From NCBI RefSeq assembly GCF_963662255.1, contig NC_085049.1:21050142-21114141 (forward strand): a stretch of DNA of 64,000 nucleotides, in the 5' to 3' direction. Position numbers and translations under genes: made by a program. Origin of the DNA: Cinclus cinclus (taxonomy: Eukaryota > Chordata > Aves > Passeriformes > Cinclidae). This document shows, piece after piece, positions 38,182 through 50,530 of the stretch; position 1 is the stretch's first letter, and each line of letters opens with the position of its first letter. The notes beneath the pieces were generated by a model. The model did no database searches. It saw only the letters and a program-made list of their open reading frames with translations, and had not been told where the DNA came from.

Positions 38182-38212
38182 CTGGGTGGGTATCTCCTAG
38201 CAGTCTTGAAGG
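38182..38212 (-). CDS. candidate short minus-strand exon
   Basis: On the minus strand a long pyrimidine tract (CTTGTTTTCTTTACTTTCCATCTC, then ATGTTTTTATGAG) precedes 31 bases that end at a consensus donor (ACCCAG then GTAAGAGC). In phase 0, which matches the end of the exon at 41950, it encodes PSRLLGDTHP and leaves one base. It is too short to be judged by openness. The support is the splice sites and phase only. Confidence 0.2.
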
Positions 38213-38801
38213 CTCATAAAAACATGAGATGGAAAGTAAAGAAAACAAGCTAACACTGATACCTGATTATTTGTCCTAGTAATTAATATGAAATGAAAGC
38301 AAATGTGTGAATTATTTTATGATTGAAAAAGCTTTTTTTCCTGTAGATATTATGTTGATTAATGATATAATTCTGAACTTTTTAGGTAAGTTGCAAACAT
38401 TTGTCACAAAATTTGAGTACAGAGACTTGTAGCAAAGAACACTGAAGAAACTTTTATTTCCTTAATTGCAGTATCACAATGTTGGAGTCTGGGGAAGGAA
38501 GGGGAAAAGATGGTTAGAACAACTTTAAGACTTATGGAAAAAGAAGAATAAAAATAATTTAATAGTTTGGTTCTCTGCACATTGAAAAACAGTCCCATTC
38601 CATATGCTGATGTTTGTAGAACATATTTTCTTGTCCCTTCCATCTAGGCCTGTTACATTTTTGGGATCTATGCTTCTGTCTGCAGTAGGTCCTGGAATTG
38701 ACTGTTTCCAGCTGTTGTTTCTCACTGAGGTATTTGTTGGCTTTTTACAGCTGGTCACTGTGTGGGTTTGGGTTTTTTGTTTTGGGTTGAGTGTGATTTC
38801 A

Positions 38802-38822
38802 CCCCCCCCACCCCCCCACCCC
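38802..38822. repeat. C-rich tract, minus-strand G-quadruplex candidate
   Basis: The plus strand has C8, A, C7, A, C4. The minus strand therefore has three G-runs separated by single T, the shortest loops possible. Confidence 0.85.
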
Positions 38823-40100
38823 ATGCTCTCTCCATATATTTATGCAGTTTTCCAGCATGTCTGGCACACAGATTTTGGATCTGTACTTTCTTTTGTCCTC
38901 AACAGACAGTATTTTTCCATGTGTGAAAGAATACTTCTGGTACTTCAGATGCATGTATATAATTTGGTGCAGCCTTCTTGCACCAAAGTTTGTCCTTAAT
39001 CAAAGTCTGGCCTGGCAGAATTTCTGGTTTCACAAAGATTATTAGGCATGTTGTCATGATCATGCAGAGGCATTATCAGAATCTTACCTGGCAATATCCC
39101 TGAAGGTATTTTCCAAGCCTTCATTAGACATGGTGTTAGTAACCACAGAATGGAGGTGCAGATGTCTGTAGAGTGTGTTTGTGCTTCCCATCAGTGGTAC
39201 ATGAAATGATGTTTGCCAGCTGGACCCAGGAAAGGCACTGATTTGCAGTATCAATCGAGTCTCAGCCTTTCACTCTGTTCCTGTGTAGTGTCCACGTCTG
39301 TACTAATGTGTTCATTTTCTCCTTTTTGTCCTGGGTGTGAGTGGCCAAATGTGCCATGTAAAATCTCAAACCCAGGTTTGCAATCACATTTTTGAGAAAT
39401 GCAGTTCCATTTCAGAACCCTTTTCACAGCTACTCTACCAATGAAATATAGTGCAACTTCAGCACACTTGGAAGGAAGAAGTGCAGCATGGAAATAAACC
39501 TATATACAGGCTTGACTTACTGTTATGTTTATGTTAATGAACTTGATTAAACTGGATTGATCTCAAGGGCACAGATTTTATTGTGCCAGTTTGGCAGAGT
39601 GCTTTTTCTGGTGGACTTCACATGAGTCTCACCACAATGGTGTTTTTCATATGTTTTGATTTGTAGTCTTTAAATTACTCTGTATCTGTGCCTGCATTCC
39701 ACATTAAGGAAGAATCCTACAGTATAGTCAAAAGCCTCTCATGTGAAAGGGTATTTCTTTTCATTGCTGTTAGAAGTAATTATTAGAGTTGGCTATTTTA
39801 AGGTTTATTTGAAATCAATGTAGGTTTTCTAGAGAAATATTATGTTTCTCTGCCTTGTGTTTTAAGCTGGAATGAGTTTTGTTTAGTTTTAATTTTTAAC
39901 AGTTCAGTCAATGGAATTGCTCTTCTGTAAATTTTCTGTTGATTTTTCTTTTGCTGTACAACTTCGTATTGTCATGAACTGCAGCAGAAGTTCCTAACTT
40001 AAAATAACTACATGTAAAGAAGTACCAGGAGAAAATACTGCTGTTCATGTGTAGTCTTTTGTGGGGAGGATCTGGGAATAGGATTTGATGTGGAAGTGCT

Positions 40101-41660
40101 TTGGATTTGGTCAGTATGTTCAGGTCCCCTAATAAAAAGACAAGTTTTCAGGAAACCCAGGCCACTGCGACCCAGAGAGAAGTATTAAGCAACAAAGACT
40201 CACTTTTGGTGGAGGAGGATCAGCTTAAGGAACACCTGAACAAACTGGACATCTGTAAGTCCATGGGGCCCAAGGGATCACATCCATTAATTCTGTGGGA
40301 GCTGGTTGGTGTCATTGCAAGGCCAGTCTCAATTATCTCTGAGAGGTTCCTGTATTCAGGATAGGTTTCTGAAGACTGTGATAAAGCAGATGTCTATGAG
40401 AAGGGAAACTGTGGCCTGGTCAGCGTTACATCGGGAGGTGAGTTACTGGAACAACTAATCCTAGAAATGATTTCCAGAAGTGTAAAGGACAAGAAGATTG
40501 TTAGAAGTTTTCATCCTGGTTTTATGAAGAGGAAATCATGTGTAAGAAGTCTGATGGCTTTCTGTAATGAAGTGACTAGTTTGGTGGATGAGAGCAGTGT
40601 ATTCTGCTTAGTTTGGCTTCAGTAAGACTTTCAACACTACTTGTAATAAACCAGCTTGAGGAACTAAGAGTTGGATAAATGGGTGCTGAGGGGGATTGAG
40701 AATGGCTGGGCCCAGGTAGTTGTGATGTGTGGTAGAAGTCACTAGTGCAGCATCTCAGGGGTCTGTACTGTGGCCAGCGCCAATTAACATCTTCATTAAT
40801 GACCTGGATGGTGGAACAGTGCACACTCTCATCAAGTTTGTAAATGATACAAAGCTTTGAGGAATAGCTGATCTGCCAGTTGCTTGTGCCACCACCCAGA
40901 GGGACCTGGACATGCTGGGGAAATGGCAGAGAAGAACCTCTAGTCTCTCTGTGAGGGGAAATAAAAAGTCCTGTACCTGGGGAGGAGCGATCACTTGCAC
41001 CAGTATATGCTTGAAAGCAGCTCTGCAGAGAAGGACCTTGGGATCCTGATGGTCACCAAGCTGATCATGAGTCAGGAACACACAGTTGCAGTAGGAAGGC
41101 CAAAGCAACTTGGTCTGCATTAGGAAGAGCATGGACATCAGGTTGAGCCCTGATGAGACTACATCTAGGGTGCTGGGTCCTGTTCTGGGGTTTCAAATAC
41201 AAGAGAAGCTTGGACATACTGGCATGAATCTGGTGAGGAGCCATGAAAATGACTAAGGTGCTGGAGTATCTTTTCTCCGGAGAGAGACTGAGAGTTGGGA
41301 CTCTTCAGCCTAGGGAGGGCTTGGAATTCAGGGGGCTCTGGTCTTATCAATGTGTATAAAACCAGAGGTGTTTACTCAGGAGGTGAAGATAAGGAAGCCA
41401 GGCTCCTCGTCAGGCTCCTTGGTACTGCCCAGTGACAGGCAAGAAGCACAAGAAAAAAAAAAACATGAAATTCCATCTAAACACAAGAAAAAGGAGTTTC
41501 TTCTTGCAAGGGTAGTCAAAACACAAAAGCAGACTGCCCAGAGAAGTTGTGGAGAGTCAGGACAAGACTTGGCATGGTTGTGGGTAGCCTGACTTAGATG
41601 AGCCTGCTTAAGTAAGGGAAAACAAAAGGTCCCTTCCAACACAGAGATTCTCTGATACGC
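40101..41660 (+). mobile_element. CR1 LINE copy, reverse-transcriptase part to 3' end, decayed
   Basis: The order of CR1 ORF2 landmarks is intact. It starts with GGAGGAGGATCAGCTTAAGG and the KSMGPKG-type motif near 40256. Next come DLDGGTV (about 40801) and the catalytic block IKFVNDTKL at 40831-40857, then the GGAGAGAGACTGAGAG part and the 3' untranslated end AGGTCCCTTCCAACAC with ATTCTCTGAT. The usual YADD/FADD catalytic motif reads FVND here and is followed at once by a stop, and there are many frameshifts, so the copy is dead. It is 5'-truncated, as is normal for CR1. An internal deletion lies near 40380-40440. No open frame longer than about 130 codons remains. Confidence 0.88.
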
Positions 41661-41949
41661 CTTTAAAAAGAAAACAGTCACCCCTGAATTGGTCCTTGCT
41701 TTGCACTTCTCTTACCATATACACAGATAGAGTGTGACATGACATCTGCTTGATAGTGTTGTTCAGCAATTTAGATTGACTTTGCCTTCCTCTACCACAT
41801 CCACTGGCATTTGAGCACTCTTGGTCAGAATTTTTACATCACCTTCTAATGTCCTTGGTACTTGCACTATTTTTTCCAAATATTTTTAACCAAGGCACTG
41901 ACTGAGTCCAAATTTTGGTGCAGAAAAGCTGCATAAAATGTGATCTTAC

Positions 41950-42002
41950 CAGATACATAATACTGTGGTATTTCAGTGACTTAGGAGGAGTCAATCTTGC
42001 TC
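41950..42002 (-). CDS. candidate minus-strand coding exon
   Basis: On the minus strand the acceptor is TGTACCTAACTACCTATTAG, and the donor is a strong TATCTG then GTAAGATC. Of the three frames over 53 bases only one lacks a stop. It starts with two bases, matching the one base left by the exon at 52056, and ends on a codon. It encodes ARLTPPKSLKYHSIMYL after the shared codon. The CR1 copy at 40101 lies between this and the next candidate exon. The family is not recognised. Confidence 0.23.
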
Positions 42003-43402
42003 CTAATAGGTAGTTAGGTACATGAGCTGAAATAGATTTCTTGGCAAGCTTGAGAAGACAACTTTTTCTGAGGAAGGTAATGTCATCTTTGGTGTGTGGA
42101 GAATATGTTATTTTCTTAGGGTAAAATAAATACCTTCAGAATAATAGGCTGATTTGTTTTCTTAGGTCAAAGCTGTGAGTTATAAAAGGGCACATTCAGC
42201 AACTTCCTCTTCTTATCCTGCACTTATGATAAGCTTAGCATAGTCCCACTGCTGTGTGCTTTCTTATTAGAGGTGTGAAGGGAAAAAAAAAGAAAGAAGG
42301 TGAATTTGTTACTTTTGCATTTCTCCTGTCATCAAGAGTAGTGTTTTCTGGTTTGGTTAATGAAGTATGCATCAATTTTGCTCTTTAGCAAAAGTTCACT
42401 TTGATCTCAGAACTGTGCCAAGTGGCTTTAAGGAGGTGTTAAATAGGAATGATAAATAAAGCAATTTAAAGTACATAAAGTACATTTGGGTCAAAATTCC
42501 TCATCACAGATATCTTTATCATTTCACTTCCTATGCATCCGTGTAACTAAATCCACTGGGAACACATTCTCGGCTAACCTAAACAAATCTGCTCTTAGCG
42601 GCATTTTGGTAGCAGATGTAATTCAGAGACTGAACTTCCTATATTGTGCATTGGAATTGAGATGTTTCAGCTTAATTCAATGAATGTTAACAACAATTAA
42701 CTAATTGCACAAAAAAACATATCCCCAAACTGTGAGGAAATAAAGTTACTATTTATGGTTCTACATTTTTGTCGTTTTCGACCTGCATCTTGGCATTGTT
42801 CATATTTTGAAAGGGAAGGTGATGCCATTTGACTTTTAATTTTGGTTTTTTGAAATCCAAAGTTCTTCCAAGTTCTTCTAAATCTTGCTTTAGGTGGTTA
42901 GAAAAAAAGGTAGTGTATGTATCTGAAGACAGAAATTTTTGTTGAATAGACTCAGGCAATAACTTTATTTTTTTCACAACTGCAGCATTTGAATAAACAA
43001 GTTGAAAATTCATGTTAACATTGCTCCATCGTGATGTACATTATATGCCCATTGTTTAAACATTTAGCCTTTTCTCATTGACCTTGATAGCAATTACAGA
43101 GGCTGTATTTCTCTATAGCAATCCGAATTCTGAGCAATTTATCCACTATATGAGAGGCAAAGAGGCAAAAACCCCTACATGCACACAACTGTGAGTTTTT
43201 AGAGCAAAACGTTCTGTGACCATTGCAAGTAAAACCAGTTTTCGTTTATACTGAGCTCTTCCAAGCCTTATGAAAGAAAATGGCAGAGCCAAGTTTGTAC
43301 ATTTTTGTTTTGTCTTTTAACACCACAAATGTGACTCCTGTTGAAGGTTCATGGTTTTACTTTGTAGAGATTAGAGAGGCTTGGGGTTGGGGCTTTTTGT
43401 TG

Positions 43403-43424
43403 TTTTTTTTTTTTTTTTTTTTTT
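43403..43424. repeat. T22 homopolymer
   Basis: Twenty-two consecutive T lie between TTGTTG and AAGCTAGC. No SINE or LINE body is recognised beside it. Confidence 0.92.
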
Positions 43425-44461
43425 AAGCTAGCATGTAGGAATAACTGTATTCTGTTGTGTGTCACATGAGAAAGGTGAAACAGGTACACAGGTCATGGTC
43501 TGACTGGGCACTGGGCAGAGTATTCCTACAGGGAATATAAGTATGCGGCCACCATGGGTGTTCATGGCTGCTTTGGGGCAAGTCTGGGGCTAGCTCGGGA
43601 AATGTTTCCTTCATGTGGGGTCATTCATGTTTATAGATACTGTGAAGCAAAGGCAGGACCAACCAGGATTGTGTATGTTAACTATGTATCCATTTTGTGC
43701 TCTGAACATGCTTTTTTATATACAGATGGCTTTAACAGTTAATAAACTGATTAACTGATGTAACTGTACAATAAACTGATACCAGTGCCCCAAACTCAGT
43801 AATAAAACAGGCCACGTAAATCGCTTCTATTAAGCTATCTTGCAGTACTATGTTTTGATAATATTGATTCTCTCCTATTGTCCTTTCACTTTTTCCTGTA
43901 TCACATTTGAAGAAACTTCCTTTATTTTGTGTTTTTCACACTGAAAATATAATATGAGGAAATGGTGACAAATTTTACAGAGGACTCTTGAAGCTCATTT
44001 CTGTGGAAGTATAGTGGTGGATTGTTTTGACTCCCAGAGCAAGACTTCTCTTTAGATCAGGCGAAAACAAGTAGAATTTAACTTTATCTTTCATAATCAG
44101 AGCTACCCAGTGCAGTTTTCATGGCAGCAAAGTGAACCAGTAGTGCTTTTTTACAGTGTAGTGCTTCTTCAATGTAGAAGTGGAAACTCAAAATGCATGA
44201 AGCGGACTTCCTTCCCTTTGTTTTGGGGCCTTTGTACAGTTTATTCTTGACAAAAGTCCAGGCTTTTCCTTCCAAATGGTTTGCAGTCTGTAGGCACTTC
44301 TTGCACAGAACCTTGAAAGATTTTTGAGTATTCTAGCAAAAGGGTTTTAGGTAGTATTGAATCTCTTTCACCAGCCCTTTGCACAGATCAGAATTTTTTC
44401 TATAATTAGTTTCAGCAATTCCTTTACGCTTTATTTTTTAGTAAAAACACAAATAAGGGAA

Positions 44462-44650
44462 ATGAGAAATGAGCTGGGCTTTTTTATCTTGGAGAAGAGA
44501 CAAATGAGAGGGGATCTTATGAATGCATAAAAGTATCTGAAAGGTGGGTATCAAGAGGATGGGACCAGATTCTCTTCAGTGCCCAGACAGGACAAGGAGC
44601 AGTGGGTGTATAAACTGAAACATGAGATGTTGCATCTGAATATGAGCTGT
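44462..44650 (+). mobile_element. CR1 LINE 3' fragment
   Basis: The segment matches the CR1 region just before the 3' UTR: TTGGAGAAGAGACAAATGAG, then GGGGATCTTATGAATGC, ATCTGAAAGGTGGG, AGGATGGGACCAGATTCTC, TTCAGTGCCCAGACAGGAC, and finally TGCATCTGAATATGAG. It is a short, diverged copy truncated at both ends. Confidence 0.78.
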
Positions 44651-46531
44651 CAACTCACTCAAGGTTTTTCGTTCAGATTTATACAGCTTGTTTAGCATGA
44701 GCAACCTAGAATGAATTTCTGGTGATACCCTGGAGCCATTCTAGTTCCATCAGCATTCTCATGGTTTGTTCATGATGCATAGCTGTCTTTGTTTGTATCA
44801 CATGGCTATCAGAAGGGGGTGTTTTTGCTTGACAGGTTAAACTATAATAGTTATTAACTTTAGGATTTTATTTTGTGTTGGCCTGCCTAGGAAATAGCAT
44901 TTATTTTCTTTAATTAAAAAGAAGAGAAATGTAAGCTAGCTCTTTCTGAATAACTTTGTTGTGGAGAATGACTGCAAGTGGCAATGAGACATTCTTAGAG
45001 ACTTTCAGGAGGGTAAAAATGTACTCCACAACTCCTGTTCAGTATGGTATAGCATCCAAAAGAGAGGAATTAGTCTGCTGCATTTTAGTGGTTTACACTG
45101 AAAAGAACTCATTATCCTGCAATTATCTCACTAGTCTGTACAAAGTTAATACAGGCATGTATTTTTTATGACTTATAATAGTGTAAGTATTTACAGAGGG
45201 TTTCATTCAGATGTAGTATTGTTTTAGTATTAACTCTTAAGTTCTTCTTATATAAGATCAATATTTGAGTATTGGATTTAGATATTTAATTTTACAAGAT
45301 ACATATCTTTACCCAATATAAAAATATTCCTTCAGTGTATATTTTTCACCTCTGAATTGACTACAAGTTCATTGTCCCTTGAAAGATAAAGTAACATCTT
45401 TACTTGGGCTCACGGTACTTTTCACAGGTGAGGTCTAAGTGCTTTTTGCCAATTCAAGTGTATCTTCTGTAATCAAAACATTTTGGTTTAGGGCTTGAAT
45501 TCAGTAAAATAAAAAATAATAATAATAAAAAAACCTTGAGCAAATACAGCAGTCTTAAGTGTTCACCCCATAAATTCAATTTGAGTAGTCTTCCATTATT
45601 ATTTTTATTTAAAATTATTTAAATATTGGTTGCATGTTGTTTAAATTTCCAGGAGTTTGAGGCCCAAGTTAAACAGTGACCAGTATGTTCAGCAGCAGAG
45701 GAAGGAAGGTTATAGCTAATGGGTTCTGTGGATGTCATGAGAAGATTGTCCAGGCCCCAGCCAGTGCCTTTCATTCCACTCCATTGCCTGAGAACAGCTC
45801 TGACTTTGGATCTGAAGATTTGTCACCACAGATAAATTTTGTGGCAATAGCTTTTCATCTCCTAGGTCAGGATTAAATTACAATACATAGTATAATACAT
45901 AGCAGGCTGTTTCAGGTTCTGAGGTTTTGTATTTAGGACTGCTTTTCTTTTTAAATAACTACTTTCAACATATTTTCATTTTAAAATATCTTAAACTTTG
46001 TATAATTTGCTCTAATCTTTAGAGAGACTTTTTGCAACAACTGCTCCTTAAATATTTAACCTCACTTGATAATGCATAACAAGAGGTTATGTTTAGTTCA
46101 AATATTCATAAAACTTCAAATGTCATAGTTACAGAACCCCAAATTTATTATTGCTTTGGAAGCATACGTTGCTTGTCTTATTTGTATGGGATTATTTTCC
46201 CTTCCATGACAGATGGGTATATTGGCTAGAAACTCTTTATTGAGTATTATACAAAAATACATGGCAACATACAGTGCCAGGGTAATAGATGGTGTTTGGC
46301 AGGATGCTTCAGTCACATGGAGGCTTCATTCCTGTTCCCAGGTCTCACTGTTGCACTGGACAAGCCTAGGGGAAGTCTGCATGCTCTTGCCTTTCCTGCT
46401 GTGGAACAGCCTGTGATTAAGAGCCCTTAAGGGCAGGTAATTTCAGGATGACAGGGAAAAAGCTCTTAGTGTTCAAACACTGCAAATGTGGATGCTGATG
46501 GCAGTTTCTGCTGTTTGCTTGTGTTTCTTAG

Positions 46532-46602
46532 GCCCCAAATGAGGACTGGTCAGTGCCATGCGAGTGCCAGGAAGCTGTGCCTGGGTTTCACAGTGATGGC
46601 AG
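46532..46602 (+). CDS. candidate isolated plus-strand exon
   Basis: A good acceptor (CTGCTGTTTGCTTGTGTTTCTTAG) and a fair donor (GGCAG then GTACAT) enclose 71 bases. They are open in phase 0 and encode APNEDWSVPCECQEAVPG and five more residues, with two bases left over. No compatible neighbour was found on this strand, and the segment sits within the span of the proposed minus-strand gene. A pseudo-exon is the main alternative. Confidence 0.15.
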
Positions 46603-49600
46603 GTACATTCCATATCCCACACACCTGTCTCAGAGCCTCTTGTCTCCTTTAGAGCAGGGGCAGGGGGACACCACTATTTCTGCCAGAAAGGTGTGTCCAG
46701 CCCTTGATGGACTGCCTTGCTGGCAGTCCTGGAGCACTGTCATCCAGGGCTTGTCCCTAACCTGGGACTGAATGGCCTTTCCAAGAGCTGATGGGTAGAC
46801 CTGCTTATATGCTGAATATACTTGCTATAGCATTATAATTTTGCTTTGGAAAGAGTTAACGACTTAGAGAGCTAGATGAGAATCTGATTTTTTTTTTAAA
46901 GTAATCTATTACAATTTAATTCAATACATAAAAATTATTCAAAATTTATTCAAAAAATTAAAAATGAGAGAAAGGTGCCTCAAACACTTATTTTATTTGT
47001 TGAGAAAAAGGGCTTTGCAAATTCATGCAGATACAAATTTGAGCTAGCTGGAGGAATTGGCTAACATCCACACACATGCCTACAGACTTTTTCATTGCAT
47101 TATTTTCTTCTTTTGCCATGAAATTCATGTCTTGTGCCTCTTCTCTAATTATGCATCAGCTTTTGATGGAGTGGCAGTGAAGTATTATTCTTTTTTTCTT
47201 TTTTTTTAATGCCTCGTTTAACAGAACTATTTCGCATGCAGTGTATTAAAAAACTTAACGTAATATAAAATTTCTGTCTTTCTTGTGCTTCATTTCCCTT
47301 ATAAGGAAGACATAAAACATCTTTTTCACAAACTACATTTTTCTCAAAACTTCTATAGTCATGTTTCTCTCCCAGTTGATTTTTTTCCATTAATATCCCT
47401 TTTTAAAATTATGTGCCTGAACAACAAACCAACAAATTTGATTATCATCCCAGAATATGTGCAGAGGTTGGTTTTAGACTCTCATACATCTTTTTGCTAT
47501 TAATTTTTAAACCAGATGAAGAGGATAAGATATTTTTAATGTTAAACTGGAATAAAGCATACAAAAATAAATTAAACTTCATTCTTATTTTCTTAAAAAA
47601 ATGGTCAGTGCTTTCATAGTCCTAGAGCTCTGTAAAGAGCAATATTAATAAAAACATATTTTCTGTATTTTTTAGTATAAGATTTTTGAGAAAGGCTGGG
47701 TCTGGTGATCAGCAAGTAATTTTTTGGAATCTGGCTACCCCAGATGCCTCAGACTGGCTGTAGGCTTTCGCTGGGTCCTTGCAGTCTTGTGGAAAATCAG
47801 GGGAGCCATAGCAATAGCAACCCTCAGGTTCCTGTTGTGTGGTTTTAGCCCTCTGAGAGTTTGGTTCCTCCCTGGGCCATCCTAAAGCAGGTGCTGTCCC
47901 TAGGCATAATGAGGTTGCCTTTGGAGTGGCTGGCTTGGAATAGGTGCCTAAGTATAAAGGAGAATTTATGTGCCCAGATTTAGGATGATCCATGAAATGA
48001 ATCCTACTTCGATAATTTTTAGGTTCAGTCTCTCAGTTATGCTTCCACTTGGTTGTTTTAATAAGATGTAAATCTCAGTAAAATTGCTTGTGCTTACATC
48101 ATATAATCCAAAACAATATTCTCTCCTATTTTTTCTCTGTATTCTCATATTTTTCCTGGTTTATCCTTAGTTGTTTTCCCCAGCTGAAAGAATTGCAGCA
48201 GTGCAAAATGCAGATTTTGTTTGTACTTGAAATCTACATATGTATGCTTATAAGATCAAGTAAATGTTTGGACGTGTTTCATACTTCAAGAGTGCCTGGT
48301 TTCTGTGGTGATGGAATTCATATTGGTTGTCTATCCAGCTCAGTGGCATGTATTCAGCCTTGAAGTGTAGACATCCCTTTTGTATTCCAAACTGTACTGC
48401 CATCCATGAGTTACATCCTTAGAGTGGTGTGGCATTTGCACTGGCAGTCACTGTCTGGTAGGAAGGGTTTCTGGAAGTGCTCAGGTGGTCATAGACTAAC
48501 TCTATTGTCAAGGATACTTGATGTTCTTACTCCAGGAGAAGACCAAAGCCTTTTCCAAATGCAGGATGAGTGTTGTCTTGGTGCATAAGCGATCTCATGG
48601 ATAACGAAGTTAGTAATAAAGGTTCCTATTGAATTGAGTAACTTAGGGAGCACTCAGCCCTGAGGTCACAGGTTTTGGGCTGTTTGGGATTCCAGCTCAG
48701 TAGCCAGGATATTGACATGGGTTTAGAATACACCACACACCTGTTGCATTTGCCTGATTTTCATGCTGTATTTCTGGAAGAGTTACTGTAACATCAAGAA
48801 TTGAGAGAAGATGACAAGGTGGTTAGAATTTCCAGCTAGCCTTCTCTTATTCTGTTTTCTTTTGAATTCATGGAATTACTTGCTTTGAGGTCAGCTGTTT
48901 TAAAGTACTTACAGGAACAATTTTTTTTGCGTTACAAGAGTCTTTTGTGTGCCTCTAAATATCACTAACTCAATTACTTAGCATTAGATGATCAACATAT
49001 ATAGACATTCCCAAGCTAGCTAACTAGAACATGGAAATGGATTAGCTCTTGTGACTGCAGAACAAATAATGTAACAACCAGACGCTATTAATTACACATT
49101 TCAGCACAAGAAATTTGAAGAGATGCAGCTAATGGGTTGCAAGGCTGATTGTTGGCTCAATAAATATATCAGGAGTGTTGACACCTAGAGGACCAGTGAA
49201 CTGGTAAATTGAAGATCACCTGGTTTTTCCCAATCTCTGGTCATTTTCTCAGCCACATACAATTTAATGGGCTGCTGCATTGCTGTTTGTAGGTTCTGCC
49301 TTTCAAGGGCAAGTGCTGGTTTTAATTTGTTTGATTTTTAGCAAGTCAAAAGAAAGACATGGTAAAGGCTTTTTCAAGCTGTTGATAAAAGACAATCATC
49401 AGTTGATGATCCTGTCACTGTTGAGAGATTCTCCCTCCTATCTACTCTATGTCATAGTGGCAGGCTCGAAGAACTTCAGAATTCTTTTGCAGCCAATGAG
49501 AAAATACTAAAATGTTAATAGTAGAAGGAATGGAATGTTCGTCTAAGAAGGAGAGCATCTTAGCTTACAGTTTTTCCTTTTCTCTGCTTTTTCAGAAGTC

Positions 49601-50464
49601 TTTTCCAGTGTTTTTTGCCAGTGCATTCCCTTGCTTCCTCCCCTGTCCTCACTCTCACATAACCTTCCCCTTCCTGAGGTGCTTCGTATTTTCTTTTTCA
49701 GAACATTCATAATAATTTCCTTGTCTCATTCCTGTCTCTTTGCTTACATTCTTCTCCTGCTTCCGAGACCTTTAAACTCTTTATCTTATCAAAATTAGCT
49801 CCCTATTTTTTTTTCCATTTCATTTGAATTCCAAGCCGCTCATCAGCTTAAACCCACAGCTGTGTGCTCACCCCTGGCCATTGGTGGCAAGTCTTGGGCT
49901 GGTGGAAGGAGTTAGCAAAAAGGAAAAGCTGAAGCTTCTTTGTTGGGGGAGAAGGAATGTGGGAAAGGCCTCCTTTATGTTCTTTGTTCACTCAGGTGCT
50001 GCAGACTTTGTATTTTGACATCTTATTATCTCACCTGTGAAAAAGATACCATGGACTGTTGCCTTGACAGGCTAGGTAAACACATGGAAAAGAATTCAGC
50101 AATCACCAAACTACTGTATCCTGATGGAGACCTGAGTGAATATGAGAAAAGATTTTTCCTAGTTAAATGATACAGATCTGTGAGTCCTCTCAGTATATGT
50201 ATTGCATAAACTCCTGTGATACTTAACCAGTAAAAAAGGGAAACGTGTGTGATAACATCTTCCCAGCTGTTGTCCTGCAAAGCGTATCAGAAAGTAAGCC
50301 TTATCCCAGACTAACTCATGGAAAAGGAGGAGCTGATTTAAAATAAAAATCTAAGGGACTGTATGTAATGGCAGAAGATCAATTAGAATCTACTGTAGCG
50401 TACATTTATGAACTTAATGTGAATAAAATGGCAGACTCAGAGTGAAGGATGATAGGATAATAAG

Positions 50465-50530
50465 ATGCATATAATGTAATATATATATATATGTACAATG
50501 TATATACAATGTAATATAATGCATATAATA
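50465..50530. repeat. AT-rich microsatellite with imperfect ATGTAC repeats
   Basis: An (AT)n tract at 50478-50492 is followed by imperfect repeats of ACAATGTATATACAATG type and ATAATGCATATAAT, giving a near-palindromic AT-rich segment. Confidence 0.75.

Larger units (their letters stand above)
35321..40100. other. unassigned DNA between the proposed convergent genes
   Basis: It contains the minus-strand candidate exon at 38182-38212 and a C-rich/G-quadruplex tract at 38802-38822. A weaker minus-strand exon-like segment at 39088-39170 has a strong donor (TTGCCAG then GTAAGATT). It also contains an AT-rich tract near 37390. No repeat family is recognised before the CR1 copy. Confidence 0.35.
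41661..44459. other. unassigned DNA
   Basis: It contains the candidate minus-strand exon at 41950-42002 and a T22 run at 43403-43424. An AAAGAAAGAAGG-like purine tract lies near 42285. No other repeat is recognised. Confidence 0.35.

Noticed and set aside
39088..39170. 83-base minus-strand exon-like segment with a strong donor
   Set aside because: In the phase set by the exon at 41950 it hits a stop after nine codons, and the acceptor is weak.
45653..45719. Plus-strand acceptor followed by a short frame ending in TAA
   Set aside because: It could be a terminal exon, but no upstream exon in phase was found. The overlapping 66-codon ATG frame at 45676 has no supporting context.
49870..49896. 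27-base minus-strand segment with an excellent pyrimidine tract
   Set aside because: It is in phase with its neighbours, but the donor (AGGG then GTGAGCA) is poor and the length gives no frame test. I left it out of the model.
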